From the NCBI GenBank assembly GCA_964633145.1, contig CAZWFE010000006.1:1-64000 (forward strand): a DNA stretch of 64,000 nt, in the 5' to 3' direction. Of this stretch, positions 1 to 8,369 are shown piece by piece (position 1 is the first letter of the stretch; each line of letters begins with the position of its first letter). This stretch comes from CAJXSD01 sp964633145 (GTDB lineage: Bacteria; Pseudomonadota; Alphaproteobacteria; Rhodobacterales; Rhodobacteraceae). The translations under genes were made by a program, and so were the position numbers. Under the pieces are notes generated by a model. That model had not been told where the DNA came from and did not search any database. It saw only the letters and a program-made list of their open reading frames with translations.

Positions 1-122
1 TTACCCATCGTTTCTGGGTCCATAGTGGGCATTTATTTCGAAACGATATGGTTGGCGGCGTGATCTGTGTCAGCTCTGGTGGGAAACCAAGTCCGCTGGC
101 CAAGCATTGGCTTTGGTTTGTT

Positions 123-153
123 GGTTTAACGGACGGATTACGCCCGTTAAACC
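123..153. terminator. Inverted repeat downstream of azoR
   Basis: A perfect 10-bp inverted repeat (GGTTTAACGG at 123-132, CCGTTAAACC at 144-153, 11-nt loop) lies 22 nt beyond the azoR stop codon. There is no clear T-run on either side, so it may be a weak terminator or an mRNA 3'-end stabiliser. The remaining bases 1-122 show no gene I can support. Confidence 0.45.
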
Positions 154-174
154 ATTTATCGCGATGATCGTCAG

Positions 175-753
175 TTACGCCGCCAATTCCGCGATTTGTT
201 TGCGCGCTGCGTCCCATGCGGCGTCTGCGTCGAATGCGATTTGTTGGGCGGTGACGGATGTCACATCTGTAATCCCGATAAATCCTAGGATGTGACGCAT
301 ATAGCGTTCCGCGAAATCAATGTCAGATCCTGCTGCCGTGCCATCGGATGAAAATGCCAAAATCGCGCGTTTGCCTTGGATCAGGCCTTGTGGTCCTGTT
401 TCGGTATACTGGAATGTCACACCTGCGCGGGCGATTTGGTCAATCCAATTTTTTAGCCGTGCAGGGATGTTAAAGTTATAGACAGGCACACCAATTACCA
501 AAACGTCATTCGCTTGGATTTCGTTGATCAAGCTGTCTGAGTAGGCAGCGATTTCTTGTTGCGCCTCATCGCGTGCGTCAGAGGGTGCAAAGACAGCGCC
601 CAGCCAATTGGCATCAATCGCGGGTGTGGTGGATACGTTGCGTGTGGTCACTGTTGTGTCCCCCAGCTTTTCGATGATTTCATCCATCAATTTTGTGCTA
701 ACCGCGCCTTGGGGTTTGATTGAGGATTCAATTCGCAATACGTTCAGTGTCAT
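175..753 (-). CDS. azoR: FMN-dependent NADH:quinone/azo oxidoreductase (AzoR family)
   Basis: Predicted cytosolic flavodoxin-fold enzyme that reduces quinones and azo compounds with NAD(P)H. The 192-residue product has the N-terminal phosphate-binding segment LRIESSIKPQGAVS, the family motif PVYNFNIPARLKNWIDQ in the middle, and GVTFQYTETGPQGL before a conserved KRAILAFSS strand. Length matches the family. I chose ATG at 753 because AAAGG sits just upstream on the minus strand; a longer frame to 774 has no such site. It is divergent from the isoaspartate methyltransferase gene, with a palindrome in the 210-nt gap. AzoR genes are often controlled by a nearby regulator, but none is visible here. 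Physiological substrate unknown. Confidence 0.88.
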   Translation of the reverse strand: MTLNVLRIESSIKPQGAVSTKLMDEIIEKLGDTTVTTRNVSTTPAIDANWLGAVFAPSDARDEAQQEIAAYSDSLINEIQANDVLVIGVPVYNFNIPARLKNWIDQIARAGVTFQYTETGPQGLIQGKRAILAFSSDGTAAGSDIDFAERYMRHILGFIGITDVTSVTAQQIAFDADAAWDAARKQIAELAA

Positions 754-833
754 GTGAGACCTTTCTATGGACATCTATGTTTGCCATATATCTGTGGAAA
801 TTTATCCTACAACCCGCGAAAACAAACAGGCAT

Positions 834-849
834 TGTGCATAGTTGCACA
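834..849. promoter_or_regulatory. Palindrome in the azoR/pcm divergent promoter region
   Basis: TGTGCA-TAGT-TGCACA is a perfect 6-bp dyad with a 4-nt spacer in the gap between the divergent azoR and methyltransferase genes. Its size and position suit a dimeric repressor or activator, but no cognate regulator gene is adjacent. Confidence 0.3.
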
Positions 850-963
850 TAGTGTTGGGGAAATGCGTGGACTGGTTTATATGGATTTCGCCCAGTTGTG
901 GATTGCCCACGGTTGCGGAATGTGGCAAGACAGGATCAGCCAAGAATAAAGAGAATTTTGCAC

Positions 964-1617
964 ATGACTGATTATGCGACCCGCCGCACAATGATGGTAG
1001 ACACACAAATTCGGCCATCAGATGTCACCAAATTCCCGATCATCGATGCTATGCTATCGGTGCCGCGCGAAAATTTCGTTCCACGCGACCTGCGCGAGGC
1101 GGCCTATGTGGGTGAAAACATGCCCCTAGACAGAGGCCGCGTAATCCTAGAGCCACGCACATTCGCCAAAATGTTGGACGCCTTGGACGTGCAGCAAAAT
1201 GAACTGGTGTTGGATATCGGATCCGGATTGGGCTATTCTGCGGCTGTTCTTGCGCGCTTGGCCGAAGCGGTCGTCGCGCTAGAAGATAACAGCGAACGTT
1301 GCCAAGATTCGCAAGAAGCATTGGCCGAGTTTGGTGCAGACAATGTGATTTGCCAAAACGGCCCCTTGGATGCCGGTGCGCCCGAGCACGGGCCATATGA
1401 TGTCATCGTTGTCGAAGGTGCGGTTGATCAAATCCCACAGACAATCATCGACCAATTAAAGAATGGTGGCCGGATCATCGCATTGTTTGCTGATGGCGCC
1501 TTTGGTCGTGTGATGATGGGGTATAAACTAGATGGCAAAGTTGACTGGCGAAATGTTTTTGACGCCGGCGCGCCTGTCTTGCCAGGGTTCCAGAAACAAC
1601 ACATATTTGCACTATAA
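964..1617 (+). CDS. pcm: Protein-L-isoaspartate O-methyltransferase family protein
   Basis: SAM-dependent methyltransferase of the family that repairs isoaspartyl residues by carboxyl methylation in the cytosol. The 217-residue product has the PCMT-type N-terminus (MMVDTQIRPSDVTKF), the SAM-binding motif LVLDIGSGLGYSAAVLARL and the following acidic strand VVALED. The open frame extends upstream to 898, but ATG at 964 gives the expected N-terminus and follows a purine-rich AAGAGA. The tolC gene starts 37 nt downstream in the same direction, so the two may share a transcript. Rhodobacterales versions are often annotated only as 'family' because catalytic repair activity is unproven. Confidence 0.88.
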   Translation: MTDYATRRTMMVDTQIRPSDVTKFPIIDAMLSVPRENFVPRDLREAAYVGENMPLDRGRVILEPRTFAKMLDALDVQQNELVLDIGSGLGYSAAVLARLAEAVVALEDNSERCQDSQEALAEFGADNVICQNGPLDAGAPEHGPYDVIVVEGAVDQIPQTIIDQLKNGGRIIALFADGAFGRVMMGYKLDGKVDWRNVFDAGAPVLPGFQKQHIFAL

Positions 1618-1654
1618 TTTATGATGATCAATTAGGTACAGGGTAGGGGTTAGA

Positions 1655-3058
1655 ATGTCTAAATCAATCAAGCGGAACGTCTTTGCAGTTGTTATGATGA
1701 TTGGGGCAGCATTTGGCACGCCTGGTGCGGGTGAAAACCTGCGCGGTGCTATGACCTCTGCCTATAATCATTCCGGATTGCTTGATCAAAACCGGGCCGT
1801 TTTGCGCGCCGCCGACGAAGGTGTGGCACAAGCCCTTTCAGCGTTGCGGCCGATTGTCGGCTGGTCTGCAAGTGCAACGCGGCAAATTGGCATGAGCACA
1901 GCCGCCGACAATACCATCACACGCAATGCGTCAACGAATTTATCGATCGGACTGTCTGCCGAGTTATTGCTCTATGATGGTGGTGCCAGCAAAATGGCAA
2001 TCGACGTTGCCAAAGAAACAGTTTTAGCAACCCGCCAAACGTTGATCGCGGTTGAACAGCAGGTGCTATTGTCTGCTGTGCAGGCCTATATGGATGTTCG
2101 GAAACAGACCGAAATTGTTGCTTTGCGTAAAAATAACCTGCGTGTCATCGAACAGGAATTGCGTGCCTCGCAGGATCGGTTCGATGTGGGTGAAGTGACC
2201 AAGACGGACGTCGCCCTTGCCGAAGCACGATTGGCAGCATCACTTGCGCAACTGGCCGCCGCAGAGGGGGCGTTGGATCAGGCGCGTGCGTCATATAAAC
2301 AAGCGATTGGATCAAATCCAGGGGCGTTAGATCGTCCATCGGCATTGCCCAAACACCCCAAGTCGCTGCCAAGCGCACAAGCGATAGCGCTGCGTAATAA
2401 TCCAGATATGATCAAATTGCAGCACGAAGTGAAAGTTGCAGAATTGAACGTCGCGCGGGCAGAAGCGGCCAAGGGGCCAACGATTTCTCTAAACGGTAGC
2501 TATGGCTTGACAGACAATACCAGTGCAAATGTTTTGTCACGCAATGGGCAATTTGGCGTAACGGCACGCGGGGCAATTGCCACTGGTGGCCAAATTCCGT
2601 CAGCGATCCGCCAAGCCAAAGCCAATTTGGCCGCGCGTCGGTCCCAATTGCACGTAACCCGTCACGCGATCGAGCAATCGACCGCGACGGCCTATGCATT
2701 GCTAGATATTGCGCAGTCTAGTCGCGAAGCGACACAGCAGCAAATCCGTGCCGCGCAGGTCGCCTTTGACGGGGTCCGCGAAGAGGCCACATTGGGCGCA
2801 CGCACGACCTTGGATGTCTTAAACGCCGAGCAAGAGTTGTTGGACGCCAAGGCCCAGCTGATCGCGGCCATTGCGGATGAACAGGTTGCCGCCTATCGTT
2901 TAAAGGCTGCTATGGGGCAGCTGACCGTGGATGTGATGAATTTGCCCGTTCAAAAATATGATCCGACCGAATACTATAATCTGGTCAAAGATGCGCCAGG
3001 TGAACACAGCAAACAGGGCCAAGCATTGGACCGTGTGTTAAAGGCGTTAAACAAATAG
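1655..3058 (+). CDS. tolC: TolC family outer membrane efflux/secretion channel
   Basis: Outer membrane channel of type I secretion and RND efflux systems, forming a trimeric beta-barrel with a periplasmic alpha-helical tunnel. The 467-residue product begins with a signal peptide (FAVVMMIGAAFGTPGAG). It has the two internally repeated OEP halves with long helical segments, including GEVTKTDVALAEARLAASLA in the first and GARTTLDVLNAEQELLDAKA in the second, a typical TolC pair. Length fits TolC. It follows the methyltransferase gene and precedes a PopZ-like gene after 40 nt. No inner-membrane ABC or adaptor gene lies beside it, so it probably serves several exporters. Confidence 0.93.
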   Translation: MSKSIKRNVFAVVMMIGAAFGTPGAGENLRGAMTSAYNHSGLLDQNRAVLRAADEGVAQALSALRPIVGWSASATRQIGMSTAADNTITRNASTNLSIGLSAELLLYDGGASKMAIDVAKETVLATRQTLIAVEQQVLLSAVQAYMDVRKQTEIVALRKNNLRVIEQELRASQDRFDVGEVTKTDVALAEARLAASLAQLAAAEGALDQARASYKQAIGSNPGALDRPSALPKHPKSLPSAQAIALRNNPDMIKLQHEVKVAELNVARAEAAKGPTISLNGSYGLTDNTSANVLSRNGQFGVTARGAIATGGQIPSAIRQAKANLAARRSQLHVTRHAIEQSTATAYALLDIAQSSREATQQQIRAAQVAFDGVREEATLGARTTLDVLNAEQELLDAKAQLIAAIADEQVAAYRLKAAMGQLTVDVMNLPVQKYDPTEYYNLVKDAPGEHSKQGQALDRVLKALNK

Positions 3059-3098
3059 GCAAAAATGTCTGACTGAGCGGGTGTTGGGGGGATTTACC

Positions 3099-3605
3099 GT
3101 GTCGCACAATGATACATCAAAAACCACACTTCAGGCGCTAAGGCGTCTTGTGTTGGACGAAGTTGATAACGGCAGTATTGAAACATCAACACCGCGGCTG
3201 ATCTTGGCCCAAGAGCAGCGGTTGGATGCATCAGCCTTTGCAGATACATCGCTAACCGCCAAGGTTGCGATGTTGGAAAATATCGTGTCGCGCACACATG
3301 GCGCGTGGGAACCTGACGGTGTGACGCAGGATGAATTTTCAGGGGCAAACACGCAGGCGTTATCACATGAACAGGTGGCCGATGCGACGGCGCCCACGCC
3401 CCCACAGCATTCAGCCCACGAACAACCTGTTGATACGCTTAGCCCCGAGGAAATGGCCGTATTGCGCCAAATGATATCGGGCATCATTCACGAAGAATTA
3501 TCGGGCGCTTTCGGTGAGGCCATTACAGCAAACCTGCGCCAATTGGTTCGTCGTGAAATCCAAACAATTCTGGCACAGCAGGGGCTTGCATCGCAAGCCG
3601 ACTAA
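3099..3605 (+). CDS. PopZ-like (DUF2497-like) C-terminal domain protein
   Basis: Small acidic protein of 168 residues with a disordered middle region rich in T, A, P and Q, and a helical C-terminus (EEMAVLRQMISGIIHEELSG, then NLRQLVRREIQTIL). That C-terminal pattern resembles the three-helix oligomerisation domain of the polar organiser PopZ. In other alphaproteobacteria a popZ-like gene sits between tolC-type genes and valS. I therefore infer a PopZ relative, not a proven polar organiser. The start is GTG at 3099, preceded by GGGGGGA with a 7-nt spacer; GTG at 3081 lacks a site. A strong terminator follows, and valS is not present downstream, so this version of the locus is rearranged. Confidence 0.55.
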   Translation: MSHNDTSKTTLQALRRLVLDEVDNGSIETSTPRLILAQEQRLDASAFADTSLTAKVAMLENIVSRTHGAWEPDGVTQDEFSGANTQALSHEQVADATAPTPPQHSAHEQPVDTLSPEEMAVLRQMISGIIHEELSGAFGEAITANLRQLVRREIQTILAQQGLASQAD

Positions 3606-3621
3606 ATCCAAGATCCCCAAA

Positions 3622-3653
3622 GAAAAAAGCGCGGTAAAACCGCGCTGTTTTCT
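3622..3653. terminator. Bidirectional intrinsic terminator
   Basis: An 8-bp stem (AGCGCGGT / ACCGCGCT, loop AAA) is flanked by an A-run on the left and GTTTTCT on the right. It can end transcription of the tolC operon on the plus strand and of the small gene at 3674-3994 on the minus strand. Confidence 0.8.
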
Positions 3654-3673
3654 ATAAAGCAGAGTTTCGGATT

Positions 3674-3994
3674 TTAAGCCGCTTCTGCCTGCATTGCTGC
3701 ATTGCGACGTTCGCTTTCTTCACGCGATAGCGCAACAGAGGTGCGAACCCCTTTGGATACAAATTCCATTAGACCTGAAACAACACGTTCGTTGGGATCA
3801 ATCCCTGCACAGGACAAAACTTCGCGTCCATCGCGGGATCGTGCCCAGCGGGCGATCTGCTCGGGTCCATTTCCATATTTTTTGTCATCTGCGATTGCAT
3901 CATCCAATGCCGCCAAAACTACAGCCGCAAACAGTTTGCGGGCGCGGTTTCCTTGTTCGGCATTAAAAGCTGTCGCATCAACGAAATCAGCCAT
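3674..3994 (-). CDS. Conserved Rhodobacterales small protein (DUF6280-like)
   Basis: 106-residue soluble protein without signal peptide or membrane segment. It begins MADFVDATAFNAEQGNRARK and contains DDAIADDKKYGNGPEQIARW and CAGIDPNERVV, strings I associate with a highly conserved Rhodobacterales family of unknown function (I believe DUF6280). The charged, helical C-terminus ends in an alanine/glutamate tail. It is transcribed alone, convergent with the tolC operon across a bidirectional terminator and divergent from efp. I cannot assign a function; the strong conservation from memory suggests a core housekeeping or regulatory role. Confidence 0.75.
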   Translation of the reverse strand: MADFVDATAFNAEQGNRARKLFAAVVLAALDDAIADDKKYGNGPEQIARWARSRDGREVLSCAGIDPNERVVSGLMEFVSKGVRTSVALSREESERRNAAMQAEAA

Positions 3995-4132
3995 CTCGTC
4001 GTCCTTTGTGTTCTTGTCTTTTAGGCGTGAAGGTGCTTATGCCTGAAAAGAACTGATTCGGGTAGATTTATTTTGCATGGCTTTTATGCAATTTTTGCAT
4101 ACCGTCGGATTATCTGCCCTTCAACCTGCGGC

Positions 4133-4161
4133 TTGCCAAGTGTCCTGACCCAATATATAGG
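4133..4161 (+). promoter_or_regulatory. Candidate sigma70 promoter of efp
   Basis: TTGCCA (4133-4138) and TATAGG (4156-4161) are separated by 17 nt and lie 43 nt upstream of the efp start codon. The -10 overlaps a small GACCC/GGGTC dyad. Assigned by eye only. Confidence 0.4.
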
Positions 4162-4203
4162 GTCGATATCTCACTATTCAATGATCAGGATTAGGTTTTC
4201 GGA

Positions 4204-4767
4204 ATGCCCAAAATCAACGGTAATGAAATTCGTCCAGGCAACGTTTTGGAACATGATGGCGGGCTATGGGCCGCGGTCAAGGTCGATCACGTTAAACCTG
4301 GCAAAGGGGGCGCGTTTGCCCAAGTTGAAATGCGCAATTTGCGCAATGGTTCCAAATTGAATGAACGGTTCCGCAGCGCTGATAAAGTCGAGCGTGTTCG
4401 TTTGGAACAAAAGGACCAGCAATTCTTGTATGAAAGCGATGGTATGTTGGTGTTCATGGATTCAACCACCTATGAACAAATCGAATTACCGGCAGATTTG
4501 CTAGGCGACCGTCGCCCATTTTTACAAGACGGCATGACGATCGTTGTCGAATTCTATGACGAAGAGGCCCTAAACGCCACTGTTCCACAGAAAGTGACCT
4601 GCCAGGTTGTCGAGACTGAGCCAGTTGTCAAAGGTCAAACGGCTGCAAACAGCTTTAAGCCGGCAATTTTGGACAACGGGGTTAAGGTCATGGTGCCGCC
4701 GTTCATCGCACAAGATGAAATGATCGTCGTCAATACCGAAACCATGGAATATTCCGAACGCGCCTAG
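4204..4767 (+). CDS. efp: Translation elongation factor P
   Basis: EF-P binds stalled ribosomes and promotes peptide bond formation at polyproline stretches. The 187-residue product has the KOW-like N-terminal domain (MPKINGNEIRPGNVLEHDGG), the tip loop HVKPGKGGAF with Lys34 at the modification position, and two OB domains ending in the conserved FIAQDEMIVVNTETMEYSER. Length is typical. AGGA lies about 12 nt upstream of the ATG. A terminator follows within the 3' end of the convergent ygfZ gene. Lys34 is compatible with EpmA-type lysylation, but no epmA or epmB is in the window. Confidence 0.97.
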   Translation: MPKINGNEIRPGNVLEHDGGLWAAVKVDHVKPGKGGAFAQVEMRNLRNGSKLNERFRSADKVERVRLEQKDQQFLYESDGMLVFMDSTTYEQIELPADLLGDRRPFLQDGMTIVVEFYDEEALNATVPQKVTCQVVETEPVVKGQTAANSFKPAILDNGVKVMVPPFIAQDEMIVVNTETMEYSERA

Positions 4768-4791
4768 GTGCGTACACTTGGTAAAAACATA

Positions 4792-4825
4792 AGCCGCTGG
4801 TTATGTAATCAGCGGCTCTGTTTTT
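4792..4825 (+). terminator. Intrinsic terminator of efp overlapping the ygfZ 3' end
   Basis: AGCCGCTG (4792-4799) pairs with CAGCGGCT (4810-4817) and is followed by CTGTTTTT. Its right arm and T-tract are part of the last codons of ygfZ on the other strand, so the same bases code and terminate. Confidence 0.75.
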
Positions 4826-5550
4826 AGGATGGTTCGACCATCGCAGGAAATATTGCCCGCGCGATCATATCGCAAATACCCCAAGGCGCGCGCCCCTGAT
4901 GCCGTTGTGATTTGGCCTGCAACTTTACCGTCTTGTGTCACAATTTCGCCCGTGCTTGGGGCGGTTTCATCAAATTCGAAACGCGCTAGGCCTTTTTTCA
5001 ATTCGGTTTTATGTTTCATACGTGCTGTTACCTCTTGGCCGACGTAACAGCCTTTTTTGAAATCAACGCCGTTTAGCCGTTCAAATCCCATTTCCAAAAT
5101 ATAGCTGTCTGGTCCCAGATCGTTCGGGAATTGGGGTATGCCCAGCCCAATTCTAAGCGCGTCCCAGTCGATGTTCGGCTGTGATAGGTCATCTGTGCCG
5201 TAATAGCGCCACCCCATCCTAGCATGGCGTGGATCGGTTATGGCGCCCTGTGGCGGATTGGTTTGTCCACACGATACAACAATGTTTGACATTGCCAGCT
5301 GAACATCCGCACGCAGGCGATACATATTCAATCGTTTCAACAGGCCTGGGGCCAAGTCGCGATGGACATCCATCATCACGGTTTCACCCACCTCAACCAA
5401 GATAAAATCAGCCAGAAATTTCCCCTGTGGTGTTAGGATCGCCGCATAGACCGGCCCGTGGGCCAGTTTCGAGACGTCATTTGTCACAAGGTTTTGTAGG
5501 AACTTGATCCGATCCTGACCTTGGATTTCGATTACAGATCTGTCATTCAT
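4801..5550 (-). CDS. ygfZ: Folate-binding protein YgfZ (iron-sulfur cluster maintenance)
   Basis: Tetrahydrofolate-dependent protein of the GcvT-like fold that supports biogenesis or repair of certain Fe-S enzymes. The 249-residue product carries the family signature KKGCYVGQEVTARM (K-G-C-Y-x-G-Q-E), with the essential cysteine near residue 165, and an N-terminal barrel beginning DRSVIEIQGQDRIKFLQNLV. Length matches short alphaproteobacterial YgfZ. It is convergent with efp, whose terminator lies in its last codons, and divergent from a glycosyltransferase gene. The start at 5550 gives the usual N-terminus. Confidence 0.93.
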   Translation of the reverse strand: MNDRSVIEIQGQDRIKFLQNLVTNDVSKLAHGPVYAAILTPQGKFLADFILVEVGETVMMDVHRDLAPGLLKRLNMYRLRADVQLAMSNIVVSCGQTNPPQGAITDPRHARMGWRYYGTDDLSQPNIDWDALRIGLGIPQFPNDLGPDSYILEMGFERLNGVDFKKGCYVGQEVTARMKHKTELKKGLARFEFDETAPSTGEIVTQDGKVAGQITTASGARALGYLRYDRAGNISCDGRTILKTEPLIT

Positions 5551-5572
5551 GTTTTATGCCACCTGATATACG

Positions 5573-5607
5573 CCTTGGGTGGAATATAGGCATCCCTTGG
5601 CCCAAGG
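5573..5607. repeat. Short inverted repeat before the glycosyltransferase start
   Basis: CCTTGGG (5573-5579) can pair with CCCAAGG (5601-5607), the latter forming part of the AAGGA ribosome-binding site. It is shorter than the similar structures at 17149, 23391 and 41041 and may be chance. Confidence 0.25.
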
Positions 5608-5614
5608 AAAACCC

Positions 5615-6295
5615 ATGACAGCGCCCGTATCTGTAATTATCCCAACTTTTAATTCCGCAGCGAATTTGGCGGCCACGCTTGCGCCGTTGTACGATGGATT
5701 ACACCAAGGTGTCGTGCGGGAATTAATTTTGTCAGACGGCGGTTCGTGTGATGACACGGCGCGCATTGCTGATGATCTGGGCGCGGTCTGGCTGACGGGG
5801 CCTGCATCGCGTGGGGGCCAAATTCGCCGTGCAGTTGACGCAGCACAGGGGGATTGGCTGTTGATTTTGCATAGCGATACACGATTGCCCAATGATTGGG
5901 TTGATCTGTGCATGCAGCATTTGACCCATCAGGATGCAGGATATTTTGATTTATCCTTTGATCAGGGCGGGTTTGCGGCGCGCTGGACGGCCGGATGGGC
6001 AAATATTCGCGCGCGGCTGTTTGGTCTGCCCTATGGGGATCAGGCGATGTTAGTGCCAAAGGCATTGTTGCAACAGGTCGGCGGATACCCCGATATCCCC
6101 CTGATGGAGGACGTGGCCTTGGCCAAGCGGCTTAAGGGTCGTTTGCGCCCGTTGGGATCAGCCGTGGTCACAGGCGCTGACAAATATCGCAAACACGGTT
6201 GGGGCCGCCAAGGGATGCGCAATATTACATTATTGCTGAAATATCTGATGGGTGCAGATCCACAGGAATTGTATCAGCGGTATTACCGACGCTAG
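5615..6295 (+). CDS. Family 2 glycosyltransferase, arsenosugar-type (TIGR04283-like)
   Basis: Predicted GT-A fold glycosyltransferase of 226 residues. It has the N-terminal SVIIPTFNSAANLAATLAPL, the nucleotide-sugar motif LILSDGGSCDDT, the segment ASRGGQIRRAVDAAQGDW and the DxD-type HSDTRLP. This order matches the family called 'arsenosugar biosynthesis glycosyltransferase', but that name is genome-context based and biochemically uncertain. The arsenic partners (arsM, ArsS-type radical SAM) are not in the window. ATG at 5615 is preceded by AAGGA; the upstream extension to 5579 is not. The gene ends directly against the convergent lolD stop with no spacer. Confidence 0.82.
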   Translation: MTAPVSVIIPTFNSAANLAATLAPLYDGLHQGVVRELILSDGGSCDDTARIADDLGAVWLTGPASRGGQIRRAVDAAQGDWLLILHSDTRLPNDWVDLCMQHLTHQDAGYFDLSFDQGGFAARWTAGWANIRARLFGLPYGDQAMLVPKALLQQVGGYPDIPLMEDVALAKRLKGRLRPLGSAVVTGADKYRKHGWGRQGMRNITLLLKYLMGADPQELYQRYYRR

Positions 6296-6979
6296 TTAAA
6301 TTGCGACAAGCGTCCGGTTTGCCAACTGCACACAGCGGTCCATGCGTTTGACCATTTCGGGGTTATGTGTGGCAATTAAGGCGGTTAGGCCCGTGTCACG
6401 CACAACTTGCATCAATACATCGAATACATGATCTGATGTGGTTTGATCCAGATTACCTGTGGGTTCGTCTGCCAGCAGCACTTGTGGATTATTGGCCAAT
6501 GCCCTGCAAAATGCGACGCGTTGTTGTTCGCCGCCGGACAACTGTGATGGCCGGTTGTTTGCCCGATGCGACAGGCCAACCATTTCCAGCAATTCACCTG
6601 CCCGTTTGCGCGCAGCGCGATCCGTTTTGCCGTCTGCCAGTTGTGGCAGGACAATGTTTTCAATGGCGTTAAACTCTGGCAGTAGGTGGTGAAATTGATA
6701 GACAAATCCAATATCACGCCGCCGCAGCGTTGTGCGCTGCGCATCATTTTTTGCGGCAATTTCAGCACCGTTTAGTAAAATTGACCCACGATCTGGCACA
6801 TCCAGCAGCCCTGCAATATGCAGCAAGGTTGATTTTCCAGCACCCGATGGGGCCACCAATGCACAGGTCTCGCCTGCGGCAAGTTCCAGATTGATACCCT
6901 GCAATACATTGACCTCATTTGGTCGTCCTGCATTGTAGCTTTTGTAAATGTCGCGCAGTTGTAAGATGGGATTATTCAT
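6296..6979 (-). CDS. lolD: Lipoprotein-releasing ABC transporter ATP-binding protein LolD
   Basis: ATPase that powers extraction of outer-membrane lipoproteins from the inner membrane for hand-over to LolA. The 227-residue product has Walker A (APSGAGKSTLLH), Q-loop YQFHHLLPEFNAIEN, the signature LSGGEQQRVAFCRAL and Walker B VLLADEPTGNLD. The FHHLLPEF segment is typical of LolD rather than of FtsE or MacB. It overlaps the 3' end of the permease gene by 8 bp, so the two are translationally coupled, permease first. Confidence 0.95.
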   Translation of the reverse strand: MNNPILQLRDIYKSYNAGRPNEVNVLQGINLELAAGETCALVAPSGAGKSTLLHIAGLLDVPDRGSILLNGAEIAAKNDAQRTTLRRRDIGFVYQFHHLLPEFNAIENIVLPQLADGKTDRAARKRAGELLEMVGLSHRANNRPSQLSGGEQQRVAFCRALANNPQVLLADEPTGNLDQTTSDHVFDVLMQVVRDTGLTALIATHNPEMVKRMDRCVQLANRTLVAI

Positions 6980-8258
6980 ATCGTAATGCCTCGACAGGGT
7001 TCAGCCGTGCAGCACGGCGCGCAGGGAAATAGGTCACGCCAAAACTGAGCCCTAATGACAGGCAGACAGAAAAAATGACATCGCCCGCGTTCAGTTGTGC
7101 CGGAACCGCATAAATCCCGCGTATCTCTGGATCCCAAACGCCGCCGCCTGACAGGTAATTCACCAATGAAAATATCGGATCAATATAGATGGCAAAGAGG
7201 CATCCCAAAACAACCCCCAATATTGTCCCAATAATCCCGGTAAACGCACCGCACAGGAAAAACACCCGCAACACAGCGGCCTGCGTCAGCCCCATGGTGC
7301 GCAAAATGCCAATGTCGCGGCCTTTGTTTTTGACCAACATGATCAGTCCAGATGTGATGTTTAATGTGGCGATCGTGACCAAAATGCCCATGATGATCAG
7401 CATTACGTTATCTTCGACCGTCAGCGCACGCAGATAGGAACCTGACGCGTTGCGCCATGTCCAAAACTGGACACGCGGTCCGGTCAAGGGTTGCAATTCA
7501 TCCACAATCCGGCTGATGTCTTCGGGGTCATAGACCAACACCTCAATTTCATCAGCAGCAGCAGCGCGGTTGAAATAATCCTGCGCTTGGTCAAAGGGCA
7601 AATAGGCCCGTGTTTTATCGATATCGATGCGCCCCGCCGAAAAGATATAAACGACCTGATAGGATTTTACCCGCGGGCTGGTGCCAAATGCGGTTTTAAC
7701 ACCATCCGGCGAAATGAGCTTGATGGTGTCACCAACCGATACATTCAAGGATTTGGCAACTTCTGAGCCAATGGCGATCCCTTGTTCGAAATCTTGGATT
7801 TGGCCGAAATAGGATTCGGGCTGCGCAATACGTTCCAGATCCAACAGATCTGCATACTGAATGCCATACACATCAAGCCCAGCGTTTAAACCTTGGTGAT
7901 TGGCCATGACCTGTGAACGGATTAGCGGCGCGGCGCGTTTGACATCGGGATGGTTGCGCAGCACCTGTGCCAGTTCATCATAGTCGCGAATACTGCGGTC
8001 TATCGCGCCCGATTGGGTGCGAACTGGTAAATTATAGACTGTGACATGGGCATTTGCCCCCAAAATCGTATCAACCAATTCCGCGCGAAATCCGCTGCGC
8101 ACGGCCATGGTCGCAATCAGCGCGAACACCGCCAGGGTGATGCCGATCAAACTGATCCAAGTCATAATACTGACCCCGCCATCTGCACGTTTCGCGCGCA
8201 GGTAACGCCAAGCAATCATTATTTCATATCGCGCAAAGGGGCGGGCGCCTGAGGACAC
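6972..8258 (-). CDS. lolC: Lipoprotein-releasing ABC transporter permease LolC/E
   Basis: Inner-membrane permease of the Lol system, 428 residues. The N-terminus (FARYEIMIAWRYLRAKRADG, then an MTWISLIGITLAVFALIATM helix) is diagnostic. It is followed by a large periplasmic domain and three C-terminal helices ending in the FtsX/MacB-type motif FPARRAARLNPVEALRYE. I chose GTG at 8258 because AGGAG lies 9 nt upstream and the protein then matches relatives; the open frame continues to 8768 without a start site. Alphaproteobacteria commonly have a single LolC/E homodimer, so LolC versus LolE cannot be separated. Confidence 0.93.
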   Translation of the reverse strand: MSSGARPFARYEIMIAWRYLRAKRADGGVSIMTWISLIGITLAVFALIATMAVRSGFRAELVDTILGANAHVTVYNLPVRTQSGAIDRSIRDYDELAQVLRNHPDVKRAAPLIRSQVMANHQGLNAGLDVYGIQYADLLDLERIAQPESYFGQIQDFEQGIAIGSEVAKSLNVSVGDTIKLISPDGVKTAFGTSPRVKSYQVVYIFSAGRIDIDKTRAYLPFDQAQDYFNRAAAADEIEVLVYDPEDISRIVDELQPLTGPRVQFWTWRNASGSYLRALTVEDNVMLIIMGILVTIATLNITSGLIMLVKNKGRDIGILRTMGLTQAAVLRVFFLCGAFTGIIGTILGVVLGCLFAIYIDPIFSLVNYLSGGGVWDPEIRGIYAVPAQLNAGDVIFSVCLSLGLSFGVTYFPARRAARLNPVEALRYE

Positions 8259-8369
8259 GGGGGATACTCCTATCTCGTTTGTGGCAAAGTGGAACGGCTG
8301 GCGCAAATGGTCAAGGGCGATTGTGGTTTTCATCTGGACCACAGGGATCAGAGTGGCTAGGTTTCGCGC

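Noticed and set aside
1..122. Possible C-terminus of a minus-strand gene entering at the left edge
   Set aside because: A TTA at position 1 could be a stop codon, but too few codons are visible and nothing is recognisable.
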